Program-made: the position numbers and the translations under genes | From: Parietaria judaica | Taxonomy: Eukaryota > Streptophyta > Magnoliopsida > Rosales > Urticaceae | Direction of reading: 5' to 3' | NCBI GenBank assembly: GCA_954871525.1 | Contig: OX940864.1 | Span: 20,268,001-20,332,000 of the forward strand | Length of the DNA stretch: 64,000 nt | Notes under the pieces: model-generated | Databases searched by the model: none | The model's input: the letters and a program-made list of their open reading frames with translations, nothing else | Told to the model about the DNA's origin: nothing | In this document: positions 8,150 to 20,143 of the stretch, in pieces | Layout: the number at the start of each line of letters is the position of its first letter | How positions within the stretch are numbered: the stretch's first letter is position 1

Positions 8150-10582
8150 AGCGGCTGGCTTGCTGCCGCTGCCTTCGGCCTTCTCGACGTCCTTGGACGC
8201 GCTCATCGCTCGGTAGTGCATCATGTAGCAAATGCGATAGGCTTCGCTGCTTCCTCGGATTTCGTCGATGGTTCCTTCTATTCGTCCGGGGAACTTGATG
8301 CATCGGTGATAGGTGGACGGGACGGCCTTCATCGAATGAATCCATGGTCTCCCGAGGATTACGTTGAAGTGCGATCGCACGTCCAACACCATGAACTCGG
8401 TCATCCGATGGACGGTTCCGGCGTAGACGGGGAGATTCACCGTTCCCAGCGAAAGAGCCACGTCTCCGTTGAAACCAGACACCTTGCGCGGACGGCCTCC
8501 GACGACCAAATCTTCGATCTCCATTCGCGTCAGACAGTCGTAAGTGATGACGTCGACCGAGCTTCCATTGTCGACGAGGACGCGAGCAACGTCGCATCCT
8601 CCTTTGTTGAGCTCCAATACCAGCGCATCGTCATGCTCGTCTGCGCATACTTCTTCGTCGACGAACTCTATCGTCGTCTTCGGACCGGTCATCCGCGCAT
8701 CTTCCTGAGCGGACTCCTTCCCTCTGCGTTGGTAGGCCTTGATGCTGTTGATGGAATCTTCGCAGAGGCGAGATCCTCCCATGATCAAGTCGATCCTTGG
8801 TCTTGCGACTGGCCTCCCATCGGTCGGGCGTTCCCCCGATGCTTCCTCGATCGCGAGGCTTCTTTTGGGGGCCTCTTGGTTTCCTCCCGCGCGCTGAGCT
8901 GGCGCCTCCCGCTTGTTCGGCCACGACCGGTTGTCGTTGTTCCACGGCTGAGTGGGTTTTTGGGAGACGTCTTGGAATTCCCCTTGTTCGATCCTTCTTT
9001 GGATCATCTTCTTCAGAGTGGCGCACTCGTCGGTCGCATGACCGTGATATTCGTGGAAAGAGCAGTACTTGCTCATGTCCCTCGGCCAGGGCTTCCTTTC
9101 GTAGCTGCCTCGACCGCCGGAATGACCTCCTCGGCCACCCGAAAATCCTACTCGGCCTCCAGAATAGCCTCCTCGGTTGCCAGAGTAACCTCCTCGATTT
9201 TCCGGAAAGCTTCCCTGGTTGCTCGGGAAGTACCCTGGTTGTGAGTTTCCTTGCGGGACTGCCTCCTGCCGATGGCCCTCGTGATTGCCGAGCGCCTCTT
9301 TCTTTCCGTCCAACTGATAGACTCCGTGTCCAGGGTTCTCCCTGATCCTTCGCTCGTCGGCCCCGTCTCTGCTTCTCCGATCTCGTCGCTCTCCCTCTCT
9401 CCTTGCTCTGGACGACGATCCCTCTCGTCCGTCTCTAGTTGCCTTCCTGTCTGGCCTCGTTCGGCCCTCAGCTTCCTCTTCTAGCCTTTTCTTGATTGCC
9501 TTATTCTCTTCCATGTCCATGTAGATTGTTGCTTTGTGGAGCGCATCTTCTATCGATTTTGGCAACGAGACGCACAATTCGTCGTTGAACGGGGACTGGT
9601 AGTATAGACCATGCTTTAGAGCTTGGACCGAGACGACGTCTTCGATCTTCGGGATTCGGAACATGACGTTCTTGAATTTCTCTATATACTGCCGAAGAGG
9701 TTCGTTCTTCCCTTGCTTGACATCGAAGAGGTTGGACACCGTTAGCTCCGTCTGTACGTAGATGGAGAAGTGCTTTAGGAAGAGTGCGACCAACTCGTCG
9801 GAGGTGTTGATAGAACCCGGCGTCAGTCTTGCGAACCAGTCGCTGGCGCGGCCTTGCAAACTTGCGATGAAAAGTCTGCACAGGACGGCTTCCTTCCGGA
9901 CCTCTTCGCCCCCGATGTGGTCCGTCGCGATTCGGAATGACTTCACGTGTGTATGGGGGTCCGTATCCCCTTTGTACGGCGTGAGTCTGATCTTTGGTAA
10001 TTCCTCCAGCTCTATTCCCCGAATCCTCGTCGTGAACGGGGTGATTCTGGCTTCTCGCACCATCCTGTCGATTTCTGGCGCCGAGCTCGTCGCTTGATGC
10101 ACCTGTGAAGCGACCTGTCCGAGCTTGGCTTCCATCTTCGCTGACATTAAGGCCATCGCCTTGGCCACTTCTTCGGCCACTCTTGCCGCCACGTCCGTCG
10201 TTGCATTGCCCTGTGTGTTCCCCGGCGTGTCTTCCGCTCGATTCGCCGTGGTTGGCCGGGCTGCGTCCGTGTCGAAGAGGTTCCTGATGAGCGAGGGGGT
10301 TGACATGCCTACCGGTGTGTCCGTCGTCACCGTGTCTCTGCTGGCGCTTCCCCCAGCACCTCGTGCGGCCGATTCTGCTATCTGGTTCGTCGGGCGCGGT
10401 CTCTCCGCACGCTCTAGGAGGCTTGCGAGGCGTCTGTTCTCCGCGGCCTGCTCCTCTATTTTTCGGGCGGACTCCTCGGCTTTGCTTGTGACCTCCGTCA
10501 TCTTTGCGATGGCCTCGGCCAGTTGTTGTTGCATTCGCTGCATGGTTTGCTCCTGGGCGGAGTTGGCTTCCTCGGTTGACAT
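8144..10582 (-). CDS. gag-pro: Gag-protease polyprotein
   Basis: 812 codons from the first ATG after the primer-binding site. Residues 8-60 form a Gln/Glu-rich coiled coil. The retrotransposon gag domain spans about 180-360. It is followed by an Arg/Glu/Asp-rich basic region (about 365-415) and a Gly-Arg-rich segment (about 455-495). A zinc-knuckle-like motif with C507, H510, H515 and C520 follows. An aspartic protease is marked by LVDNGSSVD with the catalytic Asp at about 671. The frame ends at a UAA in a readthrough-like context and continues in phase into pol. Gag packages the RNA into a virus-like particle and the protease cuts the polyproteins. The ATG is 70 nt downstream of the LTR end, with no competing ATG between. 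Confidence 0.93.
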   Translation of the reverse strand: MSTEEANSAQEQTMQRMQQQLAEAIAKMTEVTSKAEESARKIEEQAAENRRLASLLERAERPRPTNQIAESAARGAGGSASRDTVTTDTPVGMSTPSLIRNLFDTDAARPTTANRAEDTPGNTQGNATTDVAARVAEEVAKAMALMSAKMEAKLGQVASQVHQATSSAPEIDRMVREARITPFTTRIRGIELEELPKIRLTPYKGDTDPHTHVKSFRIATDHIGGEEVRKEAVLCRLFIASLQGRASDWFARLTPGSINTSDELVALFLKHFSIYVQTELTVSNLFDVKQGKNEPLRQYIEKFKNVMFRIPKIEDVVSVQALKHGLYYQSPFNDELCVSLPKSIEDALHKATIYMDMEENKAIKKRLEEEAEGRTRPDRKATRDGREGSSSRARREGERRDRRSRDGADERRIRENPGHGVYQLDGKKEALGNHEGHRQEAVPQGNSQPGYFPSNQGSFPENRGGYSGNRGGYSGGRVGFSGGRGGHSGGRGSYERKPWPRDMSKYCSFHEYHGHATDECATLKKMIQRRIEQGEFQDVSQKPTQPWNNDNRSWPNKREAPAQRAGGNQEAPKRSLAIEEASGERPTDGRPVARPRIDLIMGGSRLCEDSINSIKAYQRRGKESAQEDARMTGPKTTIEFVDEEVCADEHDDALVLELNKGGCDVARVLVDNGSSVDVITYDCLTRMEIEDLVVGGRPRKVSGFNGDVALSLGTVNLPVYAGTVHRMTEFMVLDVRSHFNVILGRPWIHSMKAVPSTYHRCIKFPGRIEGTIDEIRGSSEAYRICYMMHYRAMSASKDVEKAEGSGSKPAAQ

Positions 10583-10630
10583 CCTCCTTCCTTCCTTCGA
10601 TTTCCTGGCTGTGCGATAGAAAGAAACAAA

Positions 10631-10649
10631 GCCCCCTCGGTGGGCGCCA
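10631..10649 (-). promoter_or_regulatory. Primer-binding site
   Basis: On the minus strand TGGCGCCCACCGAGGGGGC begins 3 nt after the LTR end CTACA. A start of TGG, complementary to a tRNA CCA end, right inside the 5' LTR, is the expected position for priming minus-strand DNA. I do not assign the tRNA species with confidence. Confidence 0.85.
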
Positions 10650-10652
10650 AAC

Positions 10653-11346
10653 TGTAGAGGGCGATTTTACTCACCGTGCAGTCACAAAGATAATCGAAAA
10701 TAGTAGATAATTATAAATAATACGAATATCTCTGATTTATTATAATCCCGAGAGGACCCGGTTTCTTCCGTTTGGTAGCTCGGACAATCGAAGATTACCC
10801 ACTCTTAACCCTTGGGAAATCGAGAATACTATGAATAAGCAAACTCGAAGACTCAAAGATTATTTCTCTCAAAACTCACGATAATAATGAAAGTACTGAA
10901 TACTGGATCTCCCTCCTTTATGCTAAGTTTACATTCGTATATATAGGCTTGAAAGTCTTCTAGAATATTCCTCAAATCTTGTTAGGGTTTCCTTCTGTTT
11001 CGCTGTGATCGTGGTTGACTTCCTTATTTTGCGTTGGATATCCCACGAAATCTTCAACCGAATAACCCAATCTTCCCTTCTTTCTCGCGATCTCGAATGA
11101 ATCACTTTTATACGATTAGGCTTTCTCGATGAACTTTCTCCGATGAGCTTCCTTTCTTGCAATGAGGTGTTGGGCTGGCTTGGTCGGATGATGATTTTCC
11201 ATGGGCTTCGCTTGTTGGGCCTTATTTCTTCTACTCCTTGATGGGCCTGGACTACTTAGGCAATTGTTTCCTTATTTTATGTCGTTTATTTCATAAACGA
11301 CAAAGGGTAGTGTTAGGGAAAGATTTGACAAAATCTGACCTTAACA
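10653..11346 (-). repeat. 5' LTR of the Tat element
   Basis: On the minus strand the segment starts TGTTAAGGTC and ends CCTCTACA, with TGT...ACA ends typical of LTRs, and is followed by the primer-binding site. Length is 694 bp. The outer flank (from 11347) is plain AT-rich DNA. The partner LTR is outside the window, so both ends are called from the motifs and the primer-binding site only. Confidence 0.85.
10938..10945 (-). promoter_or_regulatory. Probable TATA box in the LTR
   Basis: TATATATA, within CCTATATATACG on the minus strand, lies inside the LTR about 285 bp before its end and upstream of gag, where the U3 promoter is expected. It is the clearest TATA element in the LTR. Transcription would begin about 30 bp downstream. 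Confidence 0.55.
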
Positions 11347-14300
11347 ATATATATATTTACTTTATGGAGTCGCGACATAAATATATGAAGTTTTCAATTT
11401 GTCTTCGGTAATTTTTCACCATTCTTTTTTTAGACGGAACATTACCTGATTTTTTAACCTCAAAATCGACTTTTTTATGAAATCCCAAAAAATTAATTTT
11501 ACCCTAATTTTTTTTTAACCCAAAAATCTCTCAATATACTCGTGGTATTGGACTATCGAATCATTCTTAACTTTCTTTGTCGGACATTTTTAATAACAAT
11601 AATATTACATTATCGGACCTTTCTTGATTTTTGGCGTCGAACAGAGAGACACCATTATTGATTGTTGGCTTGTTGCTACAGAACATTTAAAGCTTCAGAG
11701 CTTCCATTTGCACACGTGGTAAGACATCAATAGTGCCACGTGTACGGCTAGATATCATCTTCTGTCCCTAGCTTGCAAATATATATAGGATTTTCCTATA
11801 TAGAGGAAGTTGAGTCATTCTATAATAGTTATGGTCATTATTTAGCACTGCATGGTGGTGATGGTGCATGACTCATACGGTGGTCCCTTTCGTTGATGAT
11901 GACGATGGTCTACCCCGTATAGGGCTGAACAAATTAATTTGGAGGCAAAGTGTTACTCTTTTAGGAAACATTTTGCTTTTATATATATATATATATATTT
12001 ATTTATGGGTTCAAACAAAAGACTTTTATTATGGTTATTAATTATGGCTTTTTTTCAAGCTCTCTTTAGATTCACACAACTACTCTTTACTATTACTCTT
12101 TATGCTTAGACTAACTTGTGGGCGTGGCTATCTATTCTCGTGGTTCCAATAAATAAGATTAATAAATAAAGAAGGAAAAGAAAATATAGTTGATGTGTGC
12201 ATTATCATGTTGGAGAAGAATAAGAAAGTAACCTAATGTATACTATTAACTTTTTTATAGTACCATAGTAGTTTGTACCAAAGTTTTAAATATTGATGTC
12301 CGTTTCTTCATACACTATAAATTTTGTACCATATTATGTATCATGTGATGTCAAGATTTTTACCAAAATACTATACGAGTCCAACTGTCCAAACACTTCG
12401 AAAGAGGTCAATCCTTCAGTATTTCATGAACTGTGTTAAAAAATCAGTATGTCAAGCACTTACATCACATATAAACGTATTTTTTTAACTTATAATTTGT
12501 TGTATGTTTAATGTGATATATCTCATAACATATGTATCAACTCATTAGTATATTTTCCAATAACCGATTTTCATTAGATGATTTTTCATGTTAAAATTTC
12601 TTAAAATCAGCTTGAAAATGTTGAAATATAACTTTTGAGGTTAAAAAGTAGTCAATTTCACTTTTCCGTTATTTTTGATCATTTTTCTAGCTTGGCTTAA
12701 AGCGAAGTATTGGTATAGATTTTCTCAGTACATACCTAAAATATAATGTTAGATGAATTATATAAAAAAGAGCAAGAATTTGAACGGTGCGGTATTATAT
12801 TTTCCGTACTATAGCTATAAATAACATAGACATGAATTAAACGATTTCCACTAATCTTACAATGATTGCCGCAAAAATATTTGAAGTAGTGAAACATATT
12901 TTTAAGTTTTCAATTAAGTTAATCAAATACTCGACGTTGTAAAATTTGTGTTTTTATCAACTCTGTACAATTGTACTATATTTCTCAATTAATTGAGTTT
13001 TTTTAACGTATACCATTCATATTAATTTTTTTTCTTTCTTTTAATTTTTAAAAAAATTCGTGCTAGATACGTGAATACGAAACATGTAAGTGTAAATATG
13101 TTTAATGAAATACATGAGACAAAATTGTTCAAAAATGCAAATTTTAAAATTAGATATTTATTGGAAAACAATTTTTTGCTTGAGGGATAGGGATCAATAG
13201 GCTTTAAGATCCACGTATTTTTTTATAAGTCTTATTTGAACTCTTAGATTTAATAATTATATCATAATGAGTATTAGCATTAATGCTAACAAATTCCAAT
13301 GGCATGCATGTTCCTTTTTTCATAATTAATATATAGCTTTTGGGATAAGCATCGAGGCATATGTCTCTATCATTGTGTAATTAGTATTTTTTTTATAAAA
13401 AAATTCTATAACGTAAAATATTACGGAACATGACACAACATACAATAAATTGTTAATTATCAGTGGGACGACTATGCTAATATAATATTTGATCTTACTG
13501 TTAATAATAGTAAAGCCTAGTTGGGAACTGGATTAATTCACAAGCTTTTCGTAAAGCACATAAGTTGTAACATGCAATATCTATCGTAATAGCGTGATCA
13601 ATAAGAAAGAAACATAATATTCTATTCTACAAAAGGCATGAGAGGCATTGATGCATATTTACAACGTACATATTTTTACGTATGTATAGAATTTGAGCAA
13701 ATCTTGACGTCTTTTTAGTCTTTTGATGAGATAAAACCGCACATTACGTCTTATCTTCGAAAGACTATAATTTTTGTGTGCGTGAACAATATACTGAATC
13801 GAAGCTCGAGACGATAATTATTGTTACATTCTTAATCATTTTATGCACCGACTAATTTTTGTACTTATGTGTCGAGTATGGTGATTGTGTTGCATGTTAC
13901 AAGTACGATTACTATTACAATACACAACGTCACGACATAAAGAGTATATACGTGATAATTAATTATGATGATCCTCCGAGTTTTCTAGACTTGGTGCGAG
14001 TTGTTGAAAGAAGATATTATTGCCATATTTGATCTTATGTCTCGGCATCTCGCTATCACGGAGAGCAGTGGTGCGTTTATTGAAAATATTACTTGTCATT
14101 CTCGAGAACTATACTTAAGCGACAATATAATAATATATATAATATATATATTTAATTATTCATTAAGGGACCTCAATGTGTATAAATTAGGTGTTATAGT
14201 ACTAATAACTAATTACGTCGTTTAATTATCTTGAAATATATAGAGGTATTTAACATTACAACAATATAATAATTACTTCTTCATATAAAAGAATCTTTGA

Positions 14301-15245
14301 AAAAAAATGCAGATAGATATGGTATCAATGTATGGTTCGTCAATCGTGCCTTGAGTCTCTCTCCAAAAACACAATATCATGGAGCTTTTGCAAACAACGA
14401 ATATCCTTCTAGGGTTTGCCTTTATGTCACTATTTATTGATTGATGTCGTCCTTGCTAGTTTGGTCTCAAATGGAAGAATAAGTGGCATAAAAGAAAATG
14501 GCATATAATATATATTGCTTTTAGAGAAACCTCAAAACCAGCTTCAAATAATTGATCATTTAGGCCATAACATCAACGCAGATTTTGAGATCTTAGTTGA
14601 TGTGATCATGACTTTCCATTGAAGCCTTTTCAATTATTCACAACAATTTCAGACGTGGACATGTCGATTTTAATTAGGGTCCACTTGATTCTCGATGTCT
14701 CATTATATGTTAAGGACTAAATAAATTATTGTATTATCTCAATTGCCGATTTATATGTTTCTTCATTACATGATAAATTGGTTGTAAATGTTAAATTTAC
14801 TCAATAACGTATCAAACATTTGAAAACTATAAGTATATTTTGTTAAATACTCATAATTTTTAGTAATTTTAGTAAAAACTACACATCTTATAATTACTCT
14901 CTCTGTCTCACTATTATCGCCACATGTGAATGTTATTTTCGATGTCGAATCGACGATAGACCATCCAAATGTTTGTCTATTTTTTTAAATCATTTCAACA
15001 AAAAAAAAATGTAGAAAATTCTGAAAATAAATTAATGTTGAAATATTTATAAACATATATATATATATACATATATATATTTGTCAACCGTATGTATTGC
15101 TAATAGGATGAACTATGGTTATAATATCAATCAATTTATAATATTCTTAAAAACCATATATTGTAAGTAATGATCATCAAAGAAATATATATCAATTAAT
15201 AATATTCATTTCATATTGAACAAAAATATAATGTCACGAAATGTT
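11347..15245. other. AT-rich intergenic DNA, no gene seen
   Basis: About 3.9 kb of AT-rich sequence with many stops on both strands. The longest frame (14001-14225) is AT-rich, has no recognisable motif and lies over an ATATAT tract. I see TA runs (about 11980, 15055-15080) and no repeat with clear ends. Confidence 0.7.
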
Positions 15246-15254
15246 TAAAATAAA

Positions 15255-15743
15255 GGGATAATTACGGCAAATATACCCAACCTTTGGTCAAACTTCCTCC
15301 CGTGTACCCAACCTTTAAAATTGGCGGCAAAAGTACCCAACCGGCGTTGACCGTGTCTTTGGCTAAAAAACGTTAACTTTTGCCGTTAGCATAGTACACG
15401 TGTCCGTTGCAATGACATATTTTTTCAATGTTGTTTAATATGTATGAAATTTGATTAGTTCATGTGTGTGTTTTGGTAGATTATTTGCTGATTAATTTGT
15501 TGATTAATATGATAGATAGATTAATTCAGTTAGTTTAACCATTAATTCAGTTAAAAATGATAGTAATAAATTTCGGGTGGCTTATGTGGCATGTACACGT
15601 GTACTATGCTAACGGCAAAAGTTAACGTTTTTTAGCCAAAGTCACAGTCAACGCTGGTTGGGTACTTTTGCCGCCAATTTTAAAGGTTGGGTACACGGGA
15701 GGAAGTTTGACCAAAAGTTGGGTATATTTGCCGTAATTATCCC
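15255..15743. mobile_element. MULE-type non-autonomous element with long inverted repeats
   Basis: The ends are GGGATAATTACGGCAAAT and its complement. Inverted arms of about 155 bp (15255-15412 and 15590-15743) match with few differences, and the centre (about 180 bp) is AT-rich without coding potential. The 9-bp direct repeat TAAAATAAA flanks it at 15246-15254 and 15744-15752. Long TIRs with a 9-bp target duplication are diagnostic of Mutator-like elements. It has no transposase and must be mobilised in trans. The arms could fold into one long hairpin in a transcript. Confidence 0.93.
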
Positions 15744-15752
15744 TAAAATAAA

Positions 15753-16908
15753 TTACACATTCATCTTAAACCACATAGTAGATATAACTGGCAGTGATCT
15801 CCATGTAGTATAATTGATAGAGAGGGTAAAGATAAATAAAGTTAGTTTAATTAATTTGCTTCTTCTACAAAAGATATTGTAATATTATTGACGCAAGTGA
15901 TGTAATTTTTCTATTTATTTGTAATATATATACTTACTTTCTCTTAAAACCTACCGACCAACCATATTGCCTTTCTATTCCACAGACATTTACCTCGTAC
16001 TTTAGTCTTATTTGTAATTATTACTTTGACTCACACAATATAATTATTATTATTATTATTAGTATTATGTATCGTGATTCTCCTATTCTTTTACATTATA
16101 CTTGATCAATAGACGCCTAACACAGCGTATATAGTTCCACAGACATACGTACGATTCAAAATCAAGAATTGTATACAAAATATATGACAAGAATTAAATA
16201 AAAAAGTGAGGTGTGTTAAAAGTATATAATTTTCAACTAAGTTATTTCCCTATATTGTAACGAGAGAGAGAGAGCACATTAGTACCAAACCTCTCTCTTA
16301 ACATATCGTATTCATTACACTTCAAAGTACTATATTAGCGCCACAAACACGACCTAATTTTATAAAATCATTTAAATTATTAGAGCTTTTGTAGTGTAAT
16401 TTTATAAGATACTTGTTAAATATTTAGGATTTAAAAAAAATGTTTGTGTTGAAGTTTAATACAATAAAAACCCTTAAAAGATAAATCAATAATATCATAG
16501 TTGAAATTTCTTTTGTGAAATTCAATTTATGTATGTGAATGGGTAGGAAAATCTTTTTTGGTACTTACAATTTGCTAAATTTTCTAAATATGTATCTGTG
16601 TGAAAGTTTGAGACATATATATATATATTCCTTTGATTTCTCCCAACCTACCAAATTTCCTTATTCTATTTTTTTCCCATGTTGTTTCGTGGGTGATGAG
16701 AAAATATTGCACTTGGATGGGAATATTAAAGGCAAAAAGAGACGATATCGGCGATGATGATATAATATTCTACATGAATGAGACGATATCATAATTTATG
16801 GGGCGATTTCATACTTTGATTGGACGGTTTCAAAGCGATATCGTCCTACGAAATGGCATGTTAAGTCCAAATCGCAATCACTCAAACCTACACTAAAATC
16901 GTCCATGG
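15753..16908. other. AT-rich intergenic DNA, no gene seen
   Basis: No open frame with recognisable content. There is a short ATT trinucleotide run near 16045 and a GA run at about 16262-16275. The frame at 16539-16757 has no motif and AT-rich codons. Confidence 0.65.
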
Positions 16909-16926
16909 AAAGAAATATTCTCATGG

Positions 16927-17028
16927 GTGGTTGCTAGGATAGCCTAGTGGTAATTCCACACTACCTCCAAAGTGGAGGTTGTGGGTTCAATCCCCACATG
17001 CAGCAAAGCTGCCTTCAAAAAAAGAAAG
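16927..17028 (+). mobile_element. Short tRNA-derived SINE
   Basis: A 102-bp segment holds a good polymerase III A box (TAGCCTAGTGGT, about 16941) and a B box (GGTTCAATCCC, about 16984) at tRNA-like spacing. It ends in an A-rich tail. It is flanked by AAAGAAATATTCTCATGG (16909-16926) and the same 18-mer with one change (17029-17046), an obvious target-site duplication. It cannot fold as a complete tRNA, because the 5' and 3' acceptor strands do not pair. Confidence 0.85.
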
Positions 17029-17046
17029 AAAGAAATATTCCCATGG

Positions 17047-18496
17047 TAAATAATTCTCAATGTTGCAAAAGATCTCATAGCTAAAAAGTCTTATATCATG
17101 TAACTTCGCTTTAATTATATGAAAATAATTTTGGAAAATTAAAATTCCGTTTAATAGCTTCAAAAAGAAAATACTTTCCAATTACAAGAAAGTTATAGCT
17201 TTAATTAGCTTTTCTCCAATATTCCTTAAATTGCCAAACGTTTCTGTTAAAAAAAATGACCCAAAAATCATAGGTTATGATATCCTTGTCGGAGATCCTA
17301 ATTTGAATGTGATTTATGAGCTAAAAGTTATATTACTATAATGGTAATACTAATATCCATGTTCATGTTGTATTTTTAGATTATTTATTCTTATAATATA
17401 TATTATACATAGACGCCTAAATTCCTAAACCTCCTTAAATGTTATTGGTTTGTATTTCTCTAAATTTCTGTGTGATTTTTCTATTCATATATGTATAAAA
17501 AGTAAATGAAGAAAATCAGTAAAATAATTTGATCAAACTGCAACAAAAACGATGCCTCACTAGTTAATTTTAAATCAAGTCTTAATATGTCAACGATCAA
17601 GGAATAAAGACCCGCCAGCCGGTTTCCCTGTCTTTTTCCGATAATTGAAAATTGAAATCGATCGGAAAGAAAAATTCAAAACATCTAAATTTTACAATTC
17701 TTTTATATATATATATATATATTCAGAGTCGAACTATTATACAATTCTTTTGCATGCTAATATTATCACATATTTTAACATACTGAAATTATCATCACAG
17801 AAATACATATTCACTAACCTCCTCTGAGTGGTAGGGTTTTTTTATTTATACATTTTAAGATACAATATCTTTTTTGGGGTCATGTTTGGAATTGTGTGGT
17901 GGGACTTGAAAAAGAAAAGTAGGATTAAAGTGGGAAATTGCATACTAAATTCTAATTCCTTCACTATAACTAATTGACCACATTTATTATTGTCATCGAA
18001 CCTTATGGCTATCTTGTGCTGAACTAATTAAAACCAATTTAAAAATTTACTGCTCTACTCCCAAAGGTGTTTCTTTTTTTATTAATTTAATAAATCTACA
18101 TTTAAATGGAACTTCCAACAAAAGTTTCAGATAATAAAAAGATAACTCTGGCAAAAGTATTACAAACTTTGGTACAAGCACTGAGTAGGTCTAAATTGCT
18201 TTGTGAAAAGTTTCAGATGCAACTCTTAATTTTACTGACATTGTTTTCGTCTATCTATTCTAATTTACCTTGAACTTTCATGAAGTAGATATGTTATGAA
18301 AACTGTAAACAAACTGTCAATATATTAAAAATATGTTTTGTTTGAATTAAACAAAAGTAGTTTACCCTCGTTTTTTTTTTTGTAATTTGGTAAATTTAAT
18401 TAAATGGGGTTCCAACAAAATCTTCCTATTCCTTATTTATTAAATAGAGTAAAACATTAATAAATTGGAGACCAAATCCAAAAAAATTAATACTAA
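17047..18496. other. AT-rich intergenic DNA, no gene seen
   Basis: No coding feature or RNA gene is seen. It contains a short TA run at about 17703-17720 and several homopolymer runs. Confidence 0.65.
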
Positions 18497-18873
18497 TGGA
18501 TGCGTTTGGTTCAACTTATAAAGTCCTGTTTTTATTTTTAAAATAAACTAAAATGCTCTTCAGGTGTTTGGTAAAATTGTTTTTACAAAAAACACAAAAG
18601 CGATTTTAGATTTTTGTACATGAATTGTTAATGTTAGGATTCGTAGCTATTGTTTTTTTTTCTTCTAAAAACAAAAATACGATTTTAGTCTATTTTAGTC
18701 TTTTTAGCCTAAATAATTTTTTTTAACAAACGCTAAATCAACTTTTGTTACCAACAACAACTGTTTTATAATCATTTTAACAAACACTTGTCAGTTTTTA
18801 AAAAAATAGTTTTGTTCTTAAACTGAAACTAAAAATAAATTTTAAAAAAATTAAGTTGTGCCAAACGAGCCCA
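18497..18873. mobile_element. Probable TIR-bearing non-autonomous DNA element
   Basis: The left end TGGATGCGTTTGGTTCAACTTA and the complement of the right end, TGGGCTCGTTTGGCACAACTTA, agree at most positions and share CGTTTGG and CAACTTA. These are imperfect terminal inverted repeats. The 377-bp interior is AT-rich and non-coding. Ends of this kind are common in plant hAT-like MITEs, but no clean target duplication is visible, so the superfamily is not fixed. Confidence 0.55.
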
Positions 18874-20130
18874 ATATGTTACAACGCCAAATGTGACCGA
18901 GCTTGGGCCCTATTCGAGTTCACGCTAATCAACAAAATCTTCAGAATTACGTTCTCTATTACAGAGTAAAGTCTCAAGTTGTGATCAATTATCAACCGTT
19001 GATTCCCTTGTCAGTTTTGATCTAGAGAGTTTTCTGTAGCTTCACCAAGATCAATGGCTCCGATCTGTGGGTAGGTTATCTCACAGTAGGGATGCTTTAT
19101 ATGGTGGCGAATCCTATTAGGGACCGTGCTGTTTGTTGTGTTGTGTTGTGTGTGTTCCTTGACATTCTTGAATTATCCACGAATTTTTATTTCATGACAC
19201 CAATGCCCCAAGCTCAAACTTTATTATATTACAGAGTTATTACCCGTGTAAATACCAAGTCTTATACATGAGAGAAAATTATTAGTATTTTGTACGGCTA
19301 AAACAAAGAATGAGTATCTAACATTGATTTTCAACCCTTTTGGTATTCGTATCGCGAATAACCTTTATATTATATTAATTAGCGACAAGGATGAGTACAA
19401 AGTTCACCTTTTTAATTAATTATTTACAATTTTGTTACAAATTTACAATACGTTTAAAAAAAAAAAAAAAAACCCTAACAATCTTACCCACTTCGACAGT
19501 ACGGAAATTGATGTCGTAAATTTGGAACTTTCTCTCATGGAATCTTGTCACTGGAAAATTTAGAATTAAACTCAAAAATCCCGTCATTCATCGATGAGTG
19601 AGTTCATTTGACAATGATTTCATTTATATTGACGAAGATTATTTCCAAAAGTCCTTGATTTTATTATTTTATCCGTGTTTTTTCATTCATTTTATGAAAT
19701 AAAAGTAAAAGAAATCAAAGATTATATATATATAAAAGATTTGATAAAAATTACAACTTTTTTTTTTTTTAAATTAGAACTTACTTTTTAATGTATTTTT
19801 CATTTCGTTTTTTTTTTAATCTCTCAAATTAGAGACTAATAATTTGAACTTGACAATAACATGGGACAGTAGAAATCTTGCATTAAGTTTATTTGAGCTT
19901 GAACTATAAACTTCGTCTATCTGATCGCCAAGAGATTCTTCACCGATAAATAGGTCTTTGTTTTATCCAGTGTCTATGACATCATCTTCCCCTATCTCGG
20001 ATGATATTGTCTTCCCTTAACTCCGGTGGCTTTGTCTTCCCTAATGAAGAAAAAAGACGACAAGGTATAAATATACAAAAATAAAAAATAAAAAATAAAA
20101 ATACATGCATCAAGATTCACACATTTAAAT
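18874..20130. other. Intergenic DNA, no gene seen
   Basis: A less AT-rich patch at about 18890-19240 has no open frame I can support. The rest is AT-rich with poly(A) and poly(T) runs (for example 19457-19472). Confidence 0.6.
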
Positions 20131-20143
20131 CTCATCATCATGG

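Larger units (their letters stand above)
1..11346 (-). mobile_element. Ty3/Gypsy LTR retrotransposon, Tat/Retand-like, left end cut by window
   Basis: Read on the minus strand the order is 5' LTR (10653-11346), primer-binding site, gag-protease, pol (RT, two RNase H domains, integrase), tandem repeats, then an ORF on the opposite strand. Two RNase H domains, a GPY/F-type C-terminus without chromodomain, an antisense ORF between pol and the 3' LTR, and repeats in the 3' region are all known marks of the Tat lineage (Retand, Grande and relatives). The 3' LTR and polypurine tract lie left of position 1, so LTR identity and the target duplication cannot be checked. Both main ORFs are open over 3.4 and 2.4 kb, which suggests a young insertion. 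The GC content is clearly higher than in the flanking DNA. Confidence 0.93.

Noticed and set aside
4864..10619. Plus-strand frames opposite gag-pro and pol, up to 367 codons
   Set aside because: They are antisense shadows of conserved pol and gag domains with implausible composition.
13990..14225. Short protein gene in intergenic DNA
   Set aside because: The frame crosses ATATAT repeats, has no motif, and stops are dense around it.
16927..17005. A tRNA gene, because of A and B boxes
   Set aside because: The acceptor ends do not pair, an A-rich tail follows, and an 18-bp target duplication flanks it. It is a SINE.
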